From Sipunculus nudus (Eukaryota; Annelida; Sipuncula; Golfingiida; Sipunculidae), in assembly GCA_026874595.1 (NCBI GenBank), contig CM049315.1, positions 4,274,664-4,338,663 of the forward strand: a stretch of DNA of 64,000 bases. Reading direction: 5' to 3'. Numbering within the stretch: position 1 is the stretch's first letter; every line of letters starts with the position of its first letter. This document shows positions 11,690 to 25,290 of the stretch, piece after piece. A model generated the notes under the pieces. That model saw only the letters and a program-made list of their open reading frames with translations, ran no database searches and was not told where the DNA came from. The position numbers and the translations under genes are program-made.

Positions 11690-12985
11690 TTTGGATACCG
11701 CTTATCATCCATATACAAAAGCCTAACCCAATACTTTAAACATTGGATGGAGTTGTTTTATAAATAAAGGAAATCGACCACATTCGCCTAAAACTGTTAC
11801 ATTTGAAGCATTTGATCCAACATTTAAAACAAATTTACAGAATTTATATTGTACCCTCTCTATTAATTCAACAGTGGTATAACCCACAGTTCACAACCAT
11901 ATAATAAAATTGGTACCACCATGTTATCAATTAAATAGAAAAGCTGTTTCACATTTAAATGACGACACCTTTGCTTAAAACCTTTGATGACACAGACTGC
12001 TGAGATTTGGTCCAGGATAGATTACTTGTAAAGATAATGCCAAGATATTTAAAATATGAAACTACATTTTACTGTTTATCTCCTAAATACCACTTCTGTT
12101 TTACGAAGAATGCCTCCCCTTCTGAAAACCATAATTTTAGTCTTATCTATATTAACTTTCATACCATCCTTTTTGCAAAATAAATTCAAGTGAAAATCTG
12201 TTTTTGTAATCTCCCGAGTGTATCTGAAAAATTGACAATGTCGTCAGCAAACATAAACATAACTAAATTTGGTATATTTTCATTTATATAAATTCCCTGA
12301 CAATTTGAAGTATTCAAAAGATTATAAAATTCATCTATAAATAAGGAAAATAATAAAGGATTCACCATACAACCCTGCCTTGTTCCAAGAGAACACTTAA
12401 AATATTCTGTGGTTCCACTGCCTGTAAGAATGCATGACTTCATTTTGATATACATTGATTTAAGCACCTTAAATATCTTTCCATTTATTCCTTTTTCAAT
12501 AACACATACCATTGAATATTATGTTTAATACAGTCAAATGCTTTGGAAAAATCAATAAATAAACAGTAAAACCTACCTCTGCGTTTTATTGAATATGTCA
12601 ATGGATTATACCCTTTAAAATAAAAAAGCATTGTCCACGCGGGGGTACAATATCCTTTGCGATATCCTACTTGTGCTTCTAATAAAAGTTCAAGTTTATT
12701 TACATACTCTTATAGATGATTATTTAAAATCTTTAAAAAAATATATTCCCCGTAACATTTAGTAAGGAGACATCTATATAATTTCCAGGATAATTACTTT
12801 GGCCATTTTATACAAGGGATAGATTATAGCTTTCCTCCATTCTTTTGGGTAAAAACTTGAATTGAGTATCATATTAAACAATTTTCTAATGAGGGAAAAA
12901 TAAATTTTAAAGTACATTAATTATATAGAAAAATGCCTATCTGGACCTGGTGACGTGCCAGATGGCATCTGTTTAACAACTTCAA
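11690..12985 (-). pseudogene. LINE reverse transcriptase, decayed
   Basis: A non-LTR retrotransposon RT domain on the minus strand, broken by frameshifts and stops. In order from high to low coordinate the frames give: a fingers region with SGTSPGPD and FYPKEWRKAIIYP (about 12960-12790), EAQVGYRKG, motif A DFSKAFD (about 12550), GTRQGCMVNPLLFSLFIDEF (about 12350), motif C FADDIVNFS (about 12240), then KVNIDKTKIMVFRRGG, PILLYGCE and VLGECGRFPL down to about 11780. This order is typical of non-LTR RTs that are abundant in molluscs. One frame change falls in an A-run between motif A and the palm, and several stops follow motif C. No endonuclease domain was found upstream. It is clearly non-functional. 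Confidence 0.85.
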
Positions 12986-13149
12986 CAATATTCTAATTAT
13001 TCGAAATTCTAATTTTGTCATTTAAGGACCAACATATTATATTTTTTATCAAAGTGTGTTTCAAAATGTTTATAAACTATTGCCTGGAACTCATTATTTA
13101 AAATTTAGAATAAAATAGTGTTAGCTTTTTGAAGAATTAGAATGTGTAA

Positions 13150-13300
13150 GGATCCACTTATACTTTTGAAATTGGTTGTCCTCACGACGATCTTGAACAA
13201 TTTTGGTAAAATCGAAAGGTCCGCCATTGACAAACACTCTATTTTCTGAAATATCTCAAAAACTAACCATAATAATTGGTCAAATAGAGCACTGTCAAAA
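13150..13300. repeat. Dispersed repeat F, copy 4
   Basis: TTGGTTGTCCTCACGACGAT, GGTCCGCCATTGACAAAC and TCTCAAAAACTAACCATAAT follow the order seen at 6366-6500. Confidence 0.55.
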
Positions 13301-16300
13301 ATCAATGTCAATAAAGTTCTTGAGAAAAGTAAATATCTCAGTGAGGGTAAGAGGCCCTGAAAGATTGCTTGTTCCATAAATAAATTATATACATTATCAG
13401 ATAGATTATGCCATGTTTGCACGTATGATTTCAAACGGTCACGCCTCGTCACTAGAAAGGCTGGACTTTGATGGTGCGCACATTTGAACATAAGGTATTT
13501 TTTTATTTACGTATATCCTAGTTATGTATATCCCTGTTTGACTGTAGTGTCTTGTCGTTTGTAAGAACCGAATGAACCACCGACTAATACCGCCGAAATT
13601 ATTGGGCAAATGGATTGTTGGTAATTTCTTTTTAAAGTGTTCATTTGTAAATATATACCGAAACATATCCCCGACAGTGTGGGACAGAATGCGTGGTATT
13701 ACGTTAACACTTCTAAAGTGCTAATTTTATTCGTTAAATTTACTTCATTGGCGCATTCACTGTAGCTCCTGATTTGGGCTGACCTTATCAATTAAAGTCC
13801 ATATTTTTTTAATTAATTAAAATATTTCTTAAAATAGTTTCCTTGATTCACTCTTGTGGTTGTGTGCCGTTGCCATGGCATCCATGGACAAACAGAAAAT
13901 ATCCCCATAGAATGTCGAGGCAGATTTTATACGCATAAACACGTGCATATGTAATAACACTTTAAAACATTAAACACATTTAATAAACAGACACTTCAAA
14001 GGTAATACCTAGAAATGTGATCATGCCTTATACACAGTGGGAGCCTGCTTTTCTTATTAAGGTTAACAAGGGGAACATCATGTTTGATCAAAAATAACAA
14101 AGAGATACCAGTGTTATATAAACCACAGCGCGGTATACAAACGATCTACCTCCAATGGAGAACCAATCATGTGACCTATGTCACGTGACTTCATTCTTAC
14201 ATTGGCAGTCAAAAACATTCACTGTTTATCGCTACCATTCAACTCATCGCGTCGTTAATAATAAAGTGTTATATTTTTAAATAAACAGTATTTTTTTATA
14301 AGTCTTCCCCTTATATAGAAAAAAAACCCCAAGTGCCTTCAGATATTCACCGCGCCGAATACGCACCCATACAAAATATCATTTAAGAAATTATCTAACA
14401 TATGAAGAATAAACTGAGATACTGGGATACCTGAATCGAATATGTTCCGTTAACATAGAATATTAATCATCGAATATTAGTGGTTTATTATTATAAGGTT
14501 ATAAAGGCTTTATGAAAGGGGGATTACAAAGGTTAAATAACTATAAAATCGTGTAAACGTGTGAATTTCTCTATAAAGTAATTCGTGAGCATGGATAACG
14601 AATTCGTGCACACGAACATATATATTGCTATTTACCATTATATCTCTCCTTCCACTGCTGCTTCATAAAGTATAACATTTAAATTGGGAATATATCATTT
14701 AAAATTCGTTCTAGTATTTCCAATATTTGTTCATGTAATTCATTGACACTTGTCTGATACAATTAGAGTATATCTGATTCGAGCCAGTGCGCAGTGGCTG
14801 GCTGTGTGGCTGTGGTTTCAGGTGCTGGTGACTAGACGTGGACAGCAGCACCTGCTTGGGGCATTGCTTGTGGATTTATGGGTATTATTGCCATTGTTGA
14901 TGAGTTATTTGCGTTTGCACCAACTCCAGTCGCCAGCTCATACGTGTGCGTGCAGGTGAATGCGTGATGCACACACTACGTACCCGCTGACCCAGGCGAG
15001 TGGGTCACGTGATGAGGAGTACCAGAACGAGGTCGCCATATGTTGGCGCCTTTATGCAGACCGGTTGTATATCACAAATCTCATTACAGATGTCGTCTGC
15101 TGTATTCTTTTGTAGCAGCTTAACTTTATCACGTGAATGAAATGAAATGAGGAACGCGATTTGAAAAAAATTAACAGCTCTAGAAACGTTCATTTTTAGA
15201 GAACATATTATGTAATTGTGCGCCCGTAATGTTTGCTTTTTCTATCCATTTATTTTTTAACTTGTATAAAAATGTGTCCACCAAATGGTATTACGAGTGG
15301 GAAATTATTTTATAATTACTAGCACGCCTGCAGGCCCTCTAATTATCGATTCTTAGAGAGCATATGCCGGTGTCGGATCGTGGGTGTGCAAAAATATAAC
15401 ATTTCAGCTGACGGTGAGGCGCACGCTTTGCCTTACCTTTAATTGATACCTCGCTGTTACTGTTTTCCATAATTTTTGGAAGGTTAATGGATATTGGTTC
15501 CTGCTACCGTAGACCTGTAACGTTCAGCCGGTAATCATGTACCTGGCATCATTTAGAAATCCCCGGAGTACTACTTGTTTACACGCCCATACATGGTGGG
15601 ACCTTTCCATACCCCTCCCACGGTAACAATAACATCTATTACCAAATATAAAAAAATGAACAAAGAAATGCTTTGCAATTAGAATTATGTCTATTTAACA
15701 AAAATTATTATTTTTTTCTACAAAATATAAGAAGATTATAGTCAATAAAGCAATAATTACAATAAATGTACGTTGGAAAGGGAGCTGCAATAAACGAGGA
15801 TGATATATATATATATAATTTTTATTATATGGTACCCCTAATATATGCGTAAGATGAATTTCATTACCTTTCTACATACATTTAAACAGGCATATTTACT
15901 TCTTCCACATACATAGAAATGTTTATGGTACTGCAAACGTACAAACTTAGAAACACAGGAAGCAATTACACCGTACTCGAATAGAATAAATACATGTTCT
16001 TATGTGGTAACATATTAATATATTAGTGCAAGAAAGTATAAACGTTCAATACAAATAGGAAAATATAAGTTCAAATAAGAATTTCGTATATGCAGAAGTA
16101 CATTCAGACTTTTTTTCAACTCAGATTCAAGACAGACATAATGAGTGCAACATCTATCAAAATCCCATATTTACCCAAACTATCTGCAAGTATAATGACG
16201 AGAACTTAATTAAAAGATACTCCGATATACCAGTGCTGACTGGTGATTAACCTAGTAACTTTGTTTTATATGGGAACACATATAGCCACACAAAGATATA

Positions 16301-19060
16301 TCTTTCTGTATCAACTCTAGATATATAAAGTACTGTATAGGTCCTGGATAAGGGCATCGCTATGCCTAAATTCATAAAAGCTTGAGACACGGCCATTTTG
16401 GATTTCAGATGCGTCTGTTTACCTATAGTGCACTCTCCCTAAAACCGGCCAAACTTTTTAGTATCTTAAACGGTTCCTGCGATAATCCGCTCGAGAGGAA
16501 TCGTAAAATGACTCGCTCTCTGGTGGCCGTATTGGATTTTTAACGCTTGGTAAATTCTACTTACCTGTGTAAAATTACATACATATTTCACAATTTTACC
16601 GTTGAAGTGTTAAGTTTTGACCAAAGTACAACATAATATATACATTTGTGAATACCAGTCTAACTGAGGCTAAACGATAGTAATAATATGATTCACCACA
16701 TGTGGGGTGCAAAAGTTCAACAACATTTCTCGAAATCTTAAAACTACCCATTCACTTATCTAATACTTATAAAAGGAATTCGGTTCAACTCTGTTCGCAA
16801 TGTTTTCTAAAACCGGGTTGTGTACAATATTGTGCCATACATCATTTGAAAGGTTATTATCCCCAAAGTGACATAGGCGATATGAAAATGAATAATTTTT
16901 AATGTACATATAATTTTGAGTGATTTTTACGTTTTTTTACCGAGCACAGCCGAACTGCCTTGGGCAATCACCGGAATGCGTGCATCGTGGTCACTTAACC
17001 TCTAACACTAAGGACTAGTGTTCATATGAATAACGCTTGCTTTCAATGAGGGATTTGACCCACGTGCGTGGTCAGTAAAAGAGAAAAACACATGATTCTC
17101 GCTTTATGAAATGGAAAGTTCAACCCAGGAGAATAATGACAAAACCTAACTCAAGGTCCCAATTTCAGGAATAGGGCTTGGGTGGGGTGGGGTTGAGTGG
17201 TGGTGGGGGTTTCAGGCCTCAAAATTTGTCTGTTACGATAAAAGAAAGGTTGCGGTGGTTGAAAATGAGATACGGACCCACTGCATGGAGTCCCGTTGCA
17301 TATATGCATACTTACGAAATATGCATACTTACGGTGTATGCATATTTTCAGGAACAGTTTCCTTGCATCGTACATTTAATTAATCTTTCATGTGTTCCTC
17401 ACATCAATCTATTCTTTATACGTCCAACGATAAAAACCAGTCAAATATCAACGAAACACTGTATGCCTCCGCGTCTCATTCCGGTTAGCAGTCACTGACC
17501 AGGTCTTCAAGGTAAACATACCGGGGTATGATTTTGCCACGAGCGCAGCGCCACAAAATAACAGTAAAAAATATTTGTACATATCGTATTCCGAGAGTAT
17601 CCCACTAAAAAATTTATATTTTCTTTTAATTTTTATTATAAACAATGAGCCAACATTCAATATCTCAGTAAATATATCTCCCTAACCCCAGTAAAAAGCA
17701 GCCCGGTATACCGGGTTTATCAGCTTGTATTTAATAAACATGAAATGTAGTTTCCCTGATTTAAATATTATGGTATATGCAAATGTATCATTCTGAAACC
17801 GTTTGTTTACTCCTGCACATAAATGGATCCGTGGCGCGAAACCAACATAGCAAGCCATATATATTCAGCCAAAATGAACTGATAGCGAGACAATTAACAT
17901 CCCGATTAATGCAAATGTTTAGAAACATTTAACATTCACTATAAAAGCCAAAGTTGTCTTTGAACAACTCCAGTAAGCAAAAATGTAAAAACAAAATAAT
18001 CCGCATTAAATAGATGTTTTACGATAGCTCCGAATAAGACGTATGCACCAATACAAGCATATATTTTATCAAAAAATCGTTTAAGGCTTCGATACTAGAA
18101 GGCGCTGTTGATCAACGGAGGTATTACAGGAAGCTTAATGTGCGGTGATTTCGAGGTGTCGATACACGGCTCAGACACACTAGCTCTCCTGTTTCTTTTG
18201 TCCATGTCTAAGTAACCATTACATGATGTAAGCTGATAGTGATATTCATCTGTTCTTTCTTTTCAAAAATTCTCTTGAAAACCTTGCGAATCTTAAAAAA
18301 AAGTTGTTCAAAAGGTTTATCATAACTGGAGGAACTTACATCTTAGAAAAACCCTTTGTGTCACCATGAGAAAATCATTGGGCGAAAGATTGACAATACA
18401 AAGCAGACATTGTGGGCCCTTGGGGCAATCGGATTCCCAATAAAAGCTGTTTGTGGCTGCATAAGTCATGAAGCTCCAGAAAACCAGATTTAACGCTGTT
18501 TCACTTTTGTTCTTTTTACCTCTATCGGAGCAGATGGATTCTGTCCTGTCTTGGCAAGTATTAAATATACATTTTACTTAAGCTTGATTGCGATCAGCCT
18601 CTGTGATAAAGGGAACAGAAGAATACAAAAAAGGACAAAGCAGAACACAGCCTGCATATGATATCGGGAGGGCTTGTGAGCTCATCTAAGTGCTTCTTTT
18701 AATATAATCGGTCTTTTTGTACATTGAGGTCACACGCTCTCCCCGAGCCTTGATGGTGTCAGTGGCACGTCGCTATTTTTTCATTACTTAGCACGACTGA
18801 GGTTTGTGTATTAATTGAGTGGACCTCCTTCAGGATATGTAAATCAACCACGCTAATTTTGTGTTTGGATTTTTCTCTCTTTAAACCTCTTTGAGGAGAA
18901 GGTTCGAATTCCGGTAATGTATACACAGACAGATTATAATGATAAGTCTTATAGAATTCAATTTGATTAATTATAATGAGTAACATTCTTGTTTTTCTCA
19001 ACACAGGCCCGGTGATTCCATTATCGTTTTAAATTAAAAAGTGAACGTTTTCGCAGCTGT
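13300..19060. other. Non-coding stretch, no gene seen
   Basis: AT-rich DNA with short unrelated open frames (at most 128 codons, partly repeat). No splice-consistent exons, RNA genes or tandem arrays were recognised. A short (TA)n is at 15802-15819. Confidence 0.5.
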
Positions 19061-19063
19061 CAG

Positions 19064-19064
<1 letters not shown>

Positions 19065-19134
<70 letters not shown>
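19065..19134. repeat. (TA)n(TG)n microsatellite
   Basis: Uninterrupted TA dinucleotides to about 19121 followed by about seven TG units. Confidence 0.98.
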
Positions 19135-20105
19135 AGGTTGTGTCTGTGTGTGTGCCTGTGTGTGTATGTGGTTGCTGTGTCTGATGGGTCGAACTTAGGT
19201 TTGGATTAAGTTTAATTTTAAGGTAAAATCAAGATTTTCAGACGCAGTTTGAATTTTAGATTTATGTTGAATCAAGCGGATTTTACATTAAATAAACATT
19301 TGAGTGATCAGCGTGGAATGAAAGATACCAGGCGCAAATTTTCAACTTTCGCTTTTATCAATATGTACCTGTATAGGAAGGATCTAAGCTACCACCGTAA
19401 CACCTGACAACAGCTACGCTCCAACAATAGCCGCAGCACGTGAACGTGGCGAACAAAAGATATATGTCCTCACCGGCAAAATGAAGAGGAGTCACATCAA
19501 CTGATAACGTGTCCTGATTCCCCAGGGCACACCCAGCGTGATCGACCAGCACAAACCTGGCATTACAACATCATTGACATGAGTATGTTAATGTAGTTTT
19601 CTCTTCACCGGTCCCCCTATCTATCGTGACATAAAATGTTTGACATATGGCGGAAAACACTCAACCAAGAGTTGTGGTGGCTCTCATAACATATTTATGA
19701 AGGCAGGCGGACGACCAAGTTGTTTAAAATGATATAGGAGTCACGGAGGAGGCTTTTCTTTACCAGCCCTCAAAATAATGACTTTCCGAAAGCATTTTAT
19801 TTTATATTTTCAGCGGGAAGCACTTGATGCGCATTTCACGTCAAGAGGCTTTGTAAAACCTCTTGTCACGGTGTGGTATGTTTGCTCTGTCGAAAATGGG
19901 CCCCACATTCTTTTATTCTGACAGCACCAGAGCTCTCTTCCCTCTCTCTCTCTCTACATCTTAAATATACACGATTACATATGCTGTTATTACCAATCAG
20001 TCTACGAATATTACTTAACATTATAATAGCATTATGAAACAACTCTATTTTATATAGTTATTTCTACAAGCTGTCGAGTTTTCGTAAACCTTACATGTGA
20101 CATAT
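19135..20105. other. Non-coding stretch with a GC-richer patch
   Basis: 19350-19560 is richer in G and C than its surroundings and carries a 64-codon minus-strand frame with no recognisable domain or start context. Nothing else is recognised. It could be an orphan exon, but this cannot be supported. Confidence 0.3.
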
Positions 20106-20106
20106 G

Positions 20107-20109
<3 letters not shown>

Positions 20110-20148
<39 letters not shown>
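20110..20148. repeat. (TA)n microsatellite
   Basis: Perfect TA dinucleotide run of about 19 units. Confidence 0.97.
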
Positions 20149-20149
<1 letters not shown>

Positions 20150-21291
20150 ATATTAATGTCAGTACAGCATTTACCGATGAGCATAATTTCATAAGGCTGA
20201 ATACTGTAATCCCTGAATTATCAGCTAATGTAGATATCTGATTTTAATTCTTGAAATGAAAATTTAGTATCAAGAGTAAAGAAAACTCCAGTATTTCGTT
20301 TTAAAGGTATCGATAGCTTTGCTTAACGTTGGTGAACCTAACAAATATTGATATGGTCCTTAACACTCTACTACTAGACATTGATTTTCTTATTTAATAA
20401 TAATACGTTTAAAGTGTTGTGAAATTTAATGATTATGATGATATACCAAAATATATTTTAAATTAATACGCAATTTTAATATGTATATGATGAGAAAAGT
20501 AGCTATATCTGGCATACATTTAAATGCTTAAATAATTACTTTTTACGCCTCATTCATTTCAGATACAGGTTTTAAAATATGCTTTGCTATCATGAAAAAC
20601 ATTATCGTCTAAATAATCTCAAAAGTGAAAAATATATTAACCTAGGAGCCCTACGTATAATTGTACCAAACATATCATTATGTATGAGACTGTAAAACTT
20701 CCAAGGTAATGAGCTCGGAGTAGATTTTAAGAATAAATAAGTATATATACAATATATGCCATTGTGAACTAATTGATTATTTACGTTTTCAATAGTTGTT
20801 TTACTGGTAAACTTTAAGACACTTAATAATGTTACAAAAATGTTATATAAATACATTTTGGATACATTTCATGCATTCAGGTTTTATTTTCTGTCAAGGT
20901 TGAGTGTTTCAGTAAGTGTGTATATTTCTTCTAGATGAATGCTCAAAAGTTCTAATGATGTATTCATTATATAGTCAAGCATACTTTTGCATTAAATGTG
21001 TATTTTATGCAATCCAAATTGCTTGCATTATTGAAACGCTTACTACAAGATGTAAGGCTGAGCAAAATGATTCATAAATATTATTTATATAGTAAATTAC
21101 TTGGTGAATATGGTCGATATAAATGGTCTCATCTGTCTGCGAAATTTACATTGTTTACGAAACTTTTATGGATATGAACACAAAAGATTAATGAATTGAA
21201 TGAATATCAATAAAACATCAATAACATTTAAATTGTTCATATAAATAATGTATTTTTAATGGTCAGGACATTTGCAGACCGCTAGGCAGTA

Positions 21292-21293
<2 letters not shown>
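20149..21293. other. Non-coding stretch, no gene seen
   Basis: Very AT-rich sequence with no open frame longer than 84 codons and no recognised motif. Confidence 0.5.

Positions 21294-21349
<56 letters not shown>
21294..21349. repeat. (TA)n microsatellite
   Basis: Perfect TA dinucleotide run of about 28 units. Confidence 0.97.
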
Positions 21350-21351
<2 letters not shown>

Positions 21352-22024
21352 TTCGGCACAGTTTAAACACTTGGCAAAGGTGTTAAAACCAATTACCCGC
21401 GTTGGTACCCTGTCACGGCCAAAGAAAGATGATTGCTTGTCAGTTGTTGCTCTGCCACCCGCCCATTACGTTCGTTCGCCTGCATTATATCTCTCGAAAC
21501 GTATAAGCAATTGCCCCATTCCCCCTTATATATAGGAGAAGATGTGCAGTTAAAAATTTTGGAATCTTCAGAAATCTAATATGGACGTCAAGCTACCGTC
21601 CTTTAGTTTTTCAGTTTAAATTAATTTCTGAACCATTCGAGTGGCCCTTTTTTTAAATATTGGACCATATGAGTGCTGCACATAACTCAGTCTCGGGAAA
21701 TCCATTATGGCCGTTGCATGGGCCAAGTTGGTCACTTTCATTTATTTACTTTTACCATGCAAGCATTCAAAGCAAATTGTTTTCTGACCATTTTAGTTGG
21801 ATTTATTGTAGGGCTAGAGCAGCTTCATATCGAATTATCATTGGGTCTAACAAGTATCGATATCAGAAATATATAAACAGCAAACAGGTATACAAAACAA
21901 CCATGCAGTACTAACGGAAACTGAGAGCCCACTTAAGTCTTGAAGTGAGTTAACATTTTAAGAAATGACATTATTTTATCGATATCCTCTTGCCGATAAC
22001 CGAAATTATCATTTCTTACGATAC

Positions 22025-22125
22025 ACACCCAATCTTCGGTTGAGATTCGAACTATCAATGTCCTCGATTTTAGTCCTCTACTCTACCGTAGAGCTTTGTG
22101 ACGGTAGCAGCACCTAAAATTCACT
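22025..22125 (-). repeat. tRNA-like SINE head or tRNA relic
   Basis: On the minus strand, AGCTCTACGGTAGAG resembles a tRNA D-arm/A-box and AGTTCGAATCTC resembles a B-box/T-arm, with GAGGACTAAAAT between them where an anticodon arm would lie. Acceptor pairing is not convincing, so a functional tRNA is unlikely. The 3' body was not matched to a second copy in this window. Confidence 0.4.
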
Positions 22126-22146
22126 GTACCTCGAAGCTGTGATACC

Positions 22147-22167
22147 TCCCCCCCCCCCCCCCCCCCC
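22147..22167. repeat. Poly(C) run
   Basis: About 20 consecutive C residues. Confidence 0.9.
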
Positions 22168-23130
22168 ATCACCCCCACCGGAAGCGTGACATAGAGCAGG
22201 AACTCGGGAAGACTTGATTAAGGGCTCCTGGTCGGGGTGTCAGATGGACGCACGACTATATACAAATTTTATATACAAGTTGCCGTATTTTTTTTTCAAA
22301 TCAATTTGTGAGCTGTAATACGCAAATGAGGACCATGCCACGGTATAAAATATTCATTTTTCGAGTCTGATTTTTGTTGAATTGACATAAATTTCTTTCC
22401 CTGTTTTTTTCGAGGATGGATCATACAGCGGTTTAGTTCCGATTTTCAATGTCACACACAAGTTTTAAAAATCCTGGCTCTGTGCGAGTTTAGGGAACAT
22501 TAATATTTTATTATAATATTCAAACCATTGGCGTGTTTTCAGATTGGATACAAGACGCTAAATCCCCAAACGTCACAGAAAACACGCAGGTATCGGAAAA
22601 AGTGTAAACTGAAAGTGGAACTTAGCTGATGTATTTTTACATTTTATGGGTGGTTGTTACAAAAAGATATGGACTTACACTTGTTCTCCTGCCAACTATT
22701 CTAATTTTAATGAGGAATTTCATTGTTTGTAAGGTCAAAACGTGGCGCCTAGCCAGCAACGATATCTGCCTAATCACACCTTTTCATGTGCGAATTGAAG
22801 AAAAAAACAAACTACAATATACAGCGCCTCCTCTCGGACACACTAGGCAACAGTAACCAACACTACTTGCATATTACATTGGGATCACCTTATATTTATA
22901 TATTAATTTTGCTAGAAATAAAGTTGGGATTAAGAAGAATATATTTAGTTTTTGATACGGGCAGATGAATATTTAAAACGTACTCTGAAAATTATGGTAC
23001 TACAAAGTCATATTAAGATGTTATCTTGTGCCCCACTGAGAGCTATCAATTGCATCTTAATATTATTTTATTAATTAACGGTGATCAAATGGGATATAGC
23101 CACTAAAAATGTTCATCATTGTTGATGGCA
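22168..23130. other. Non-coding stretch, no gene seen
   Basis: Only short open frames (at most 75 codons); no recognised features. Confidence 0.45.
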
Positions 23131-23621
23131 TCAATAATTTGCTCTCTTGTTACCTTTATCCGTCCTGCGGCGGTCCTTCAGATACACGGGTGCCAGTATG
23201 TGGAATAACCTTCCAGAATCAGTAAAAGCTTCAGGGGAACTACAATCCTTTAAACGGGCACTTAAGCAATATTTATTTCAGATACAGACTGACCACAGAG
23301 TGTCATCTTAGAATATTTTATTTTTTAGCTACCATGCCATGTATTTTAGTTATCTTGATATATGCTCAATTTTATCGTATAATGTATAATCGTCGACTTT
23401 ATCATTCCATGTTCTTAGACAGTCGATCATCATTATGTATTTCTGTTTTAATCAGTTTCTGATTTACATATTGAGATTTTATATGTATTTACCTATGTAT
23501 GTAGAAAAATGTTATTTGTAATAATTCTCGAGGGCCCCAAATGAGATTAGTGCCTTGGCACTAATTGGGTTTGTATGATACCCTCGTAAAATAATGTTTA
23601 TAAATAAATAAATAAATAAAA
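23130..23621 (+). pseudogene. LINE ORF2 C-terminus and 3' end, 5'-truncated
   Basis: The plus-strand frame reads RSFRYTGASMWNNLPESV, continues FKRALKQYLFQ and stops after HRVSS (TAG). The SFRYTGAxxWNxLP...SFKRxLK pattern is the C-terminal tail of CR1/L2/Rex-type LINE ORF2 proteins. The roughly 310-bp 3' UTR ends in a repeated TAAA tail (TAAATAAATAAATAAATAAA at about 23602-23621), as expected for target-primed insertion. The 5' end is lost near 23130, so this is a dead-on-arrival copy. The family subtype is not certain. Confidence 0.8.
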
Positions 23622-23664
23622 ATCCGTCCGATGATTCCAAGAAAGCTTATCATTATAAAGGACT

Positions 23665-24499
23665 CACGTGACATCGTAAGACGGTATTGTGCTCTGTTTT
23701 GCTGACACATCACATGACATCATAAGGCGGTATTGTTCTGTTTTGCTGACACATCACATGACATCGTAAGACGGTATTGTTCTCTGTTTTGCTGACACAT
23801 CACATGACATCGTAAGACAGTATTGTTCTCTGTTTTGCTGACACATCACATGCCAGCGTAAGGCGGTATTGTTCTCTGTTTTGCTGACACATCACATGAC
23901 AGCGTAAAACGGTATTGTTCTCTGTTTTGCTGACACATCACAAAACATCATAAGACGGTATTGTTCTCTGTTTTGCTGACGCATCACATGACATCATAAG
24001 ACGGTATTGTTCTCTGTTTTGCTGACGCATCACATGACATCGTAAGGCGGTTTTGTTCTCTGTTTTGCTGACACATCACATGTCATTGTAAGAGGGTGTT
24101 GTTCTCTGTTTTGCTGACACATCACATGACATCGTAAGGCTGTATTGTCCTCTGTTTTGCTGACACATGACATGACATCGTAAGACGGTATTGTCCTCTG
24201 TTTTGCTGACACATGACATTACATCGTAAGATTGTATTGTTCTCTGTTTCGCTGACACATCCCATGACAACTTAAGACGGTATTGTTCTCTGTTTTGCTG
24301 ACACATGACATGACATCGTAAGACGGTATTGTTCTCTGTTTTGCTGACACATCAGATGACATCGTAAGACGGTATTGTCCTCTGTCTTGCTGACACATCA
24401 GATGACATCGTAAGACGGTATTGTCCTCTGTTTTGCTGACACATCAGATGACATCGTAAGGCGGTATTGTCCTCTGTTTTGCTGACACATCACATGTAC
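23665..24499. repeat. 46-bp tandem repeat array
   Basis: About 18 copies of a 46-bp unit: CGTAAGACGGTATTGTTCTC, TGTTTTGCTGACACATCACA, TGACAT. One unit is 44 bp (TC deleted near 23731). Variants include GTTCTCTG/GTCCTCTG and CACATCAC/CACATGAC. The minus-strand frames seen here (60-76 codons) are artefacts of the repeat. Confidence 0.95.
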
Positions 24500-25290
24500 A
24501 TATCAGTTTATGTACAGTGTATCTTTCTAACTGAGCGTCAGAATTCGCGAGTCATGAAATCTGAATATGAAGATAAACTTCCGTGTTCCCCCACTCTACG
24601 CACCGGTTTCATTACATTCCTTCTAATAAAATGGATCAGTAAAGGAATTAATCCGAGTCAAGCAGCCTCAAGTCCAAGTCAAACCCGAGTTCTATTTGAC
24701 TGATTATTATTTAACCCTATTATTTTACCCGGAATTCAGACATCTCACTTACGTTATCAACTTTATCCACGGAGCGAGCTCCCCTGCTTATGCGTGAAAC
24801 ATGATTCGCGAATTTTCTTATAGATGGCCCTATGATAGCCCCTAAGGACACTTTTTGCATCATTACCGACAGTTAAAGAAAAAAAATAATAAATGACAAT
24901 TCTGAGGTGTGGTCATAGAGTAGGGGTACCACCGTAAACTATAATATAGGTTAGTCAGCCGTTTGTGGGAATATTCACATTTTGGACTACCTTGGGTAAT
25001 TAATATGATTTTAATCAGCAGATCTATTGACCGAAGAGGAACCCCTCAGAGAGAAAGCCTAGACTAGGTTTTCATGTCTTTAATTCAAGTACTATAATAT
25101 TTACGGTACTGCTATTACAGTGCAGTATTTGCTCTCTACTGCTTCACTTCTAATTGGTATCTTGTTAATGAGCCGAATACTTATATACGGAGCGAATCGT
25201 TGCTGAATGACATAATATACATATCTAAATAGGGATAAGAGGTAATAAAATGTCTGCCATTGAGATATCAAAATTATATGGTGTTTAATA
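24500..25290. other. Non-coding spacer between two minisatellites
   Basis: No open frame over 78 codons and no recognised feature. Confidence 0.5.

Noticed and set aside
19358-19552. 64-codon minus frame in a GC-richer patch as a possible exon
   Set aside because: No recognisable domain and no paired splice sites or partner exons were found.
22025-22125. Functional tRNA gene on the minus strand
   Set aside because: A-box and B-box-like motifs are present, but acceptor and anticodon stems do not pair well; a SINE or relic is more likely.
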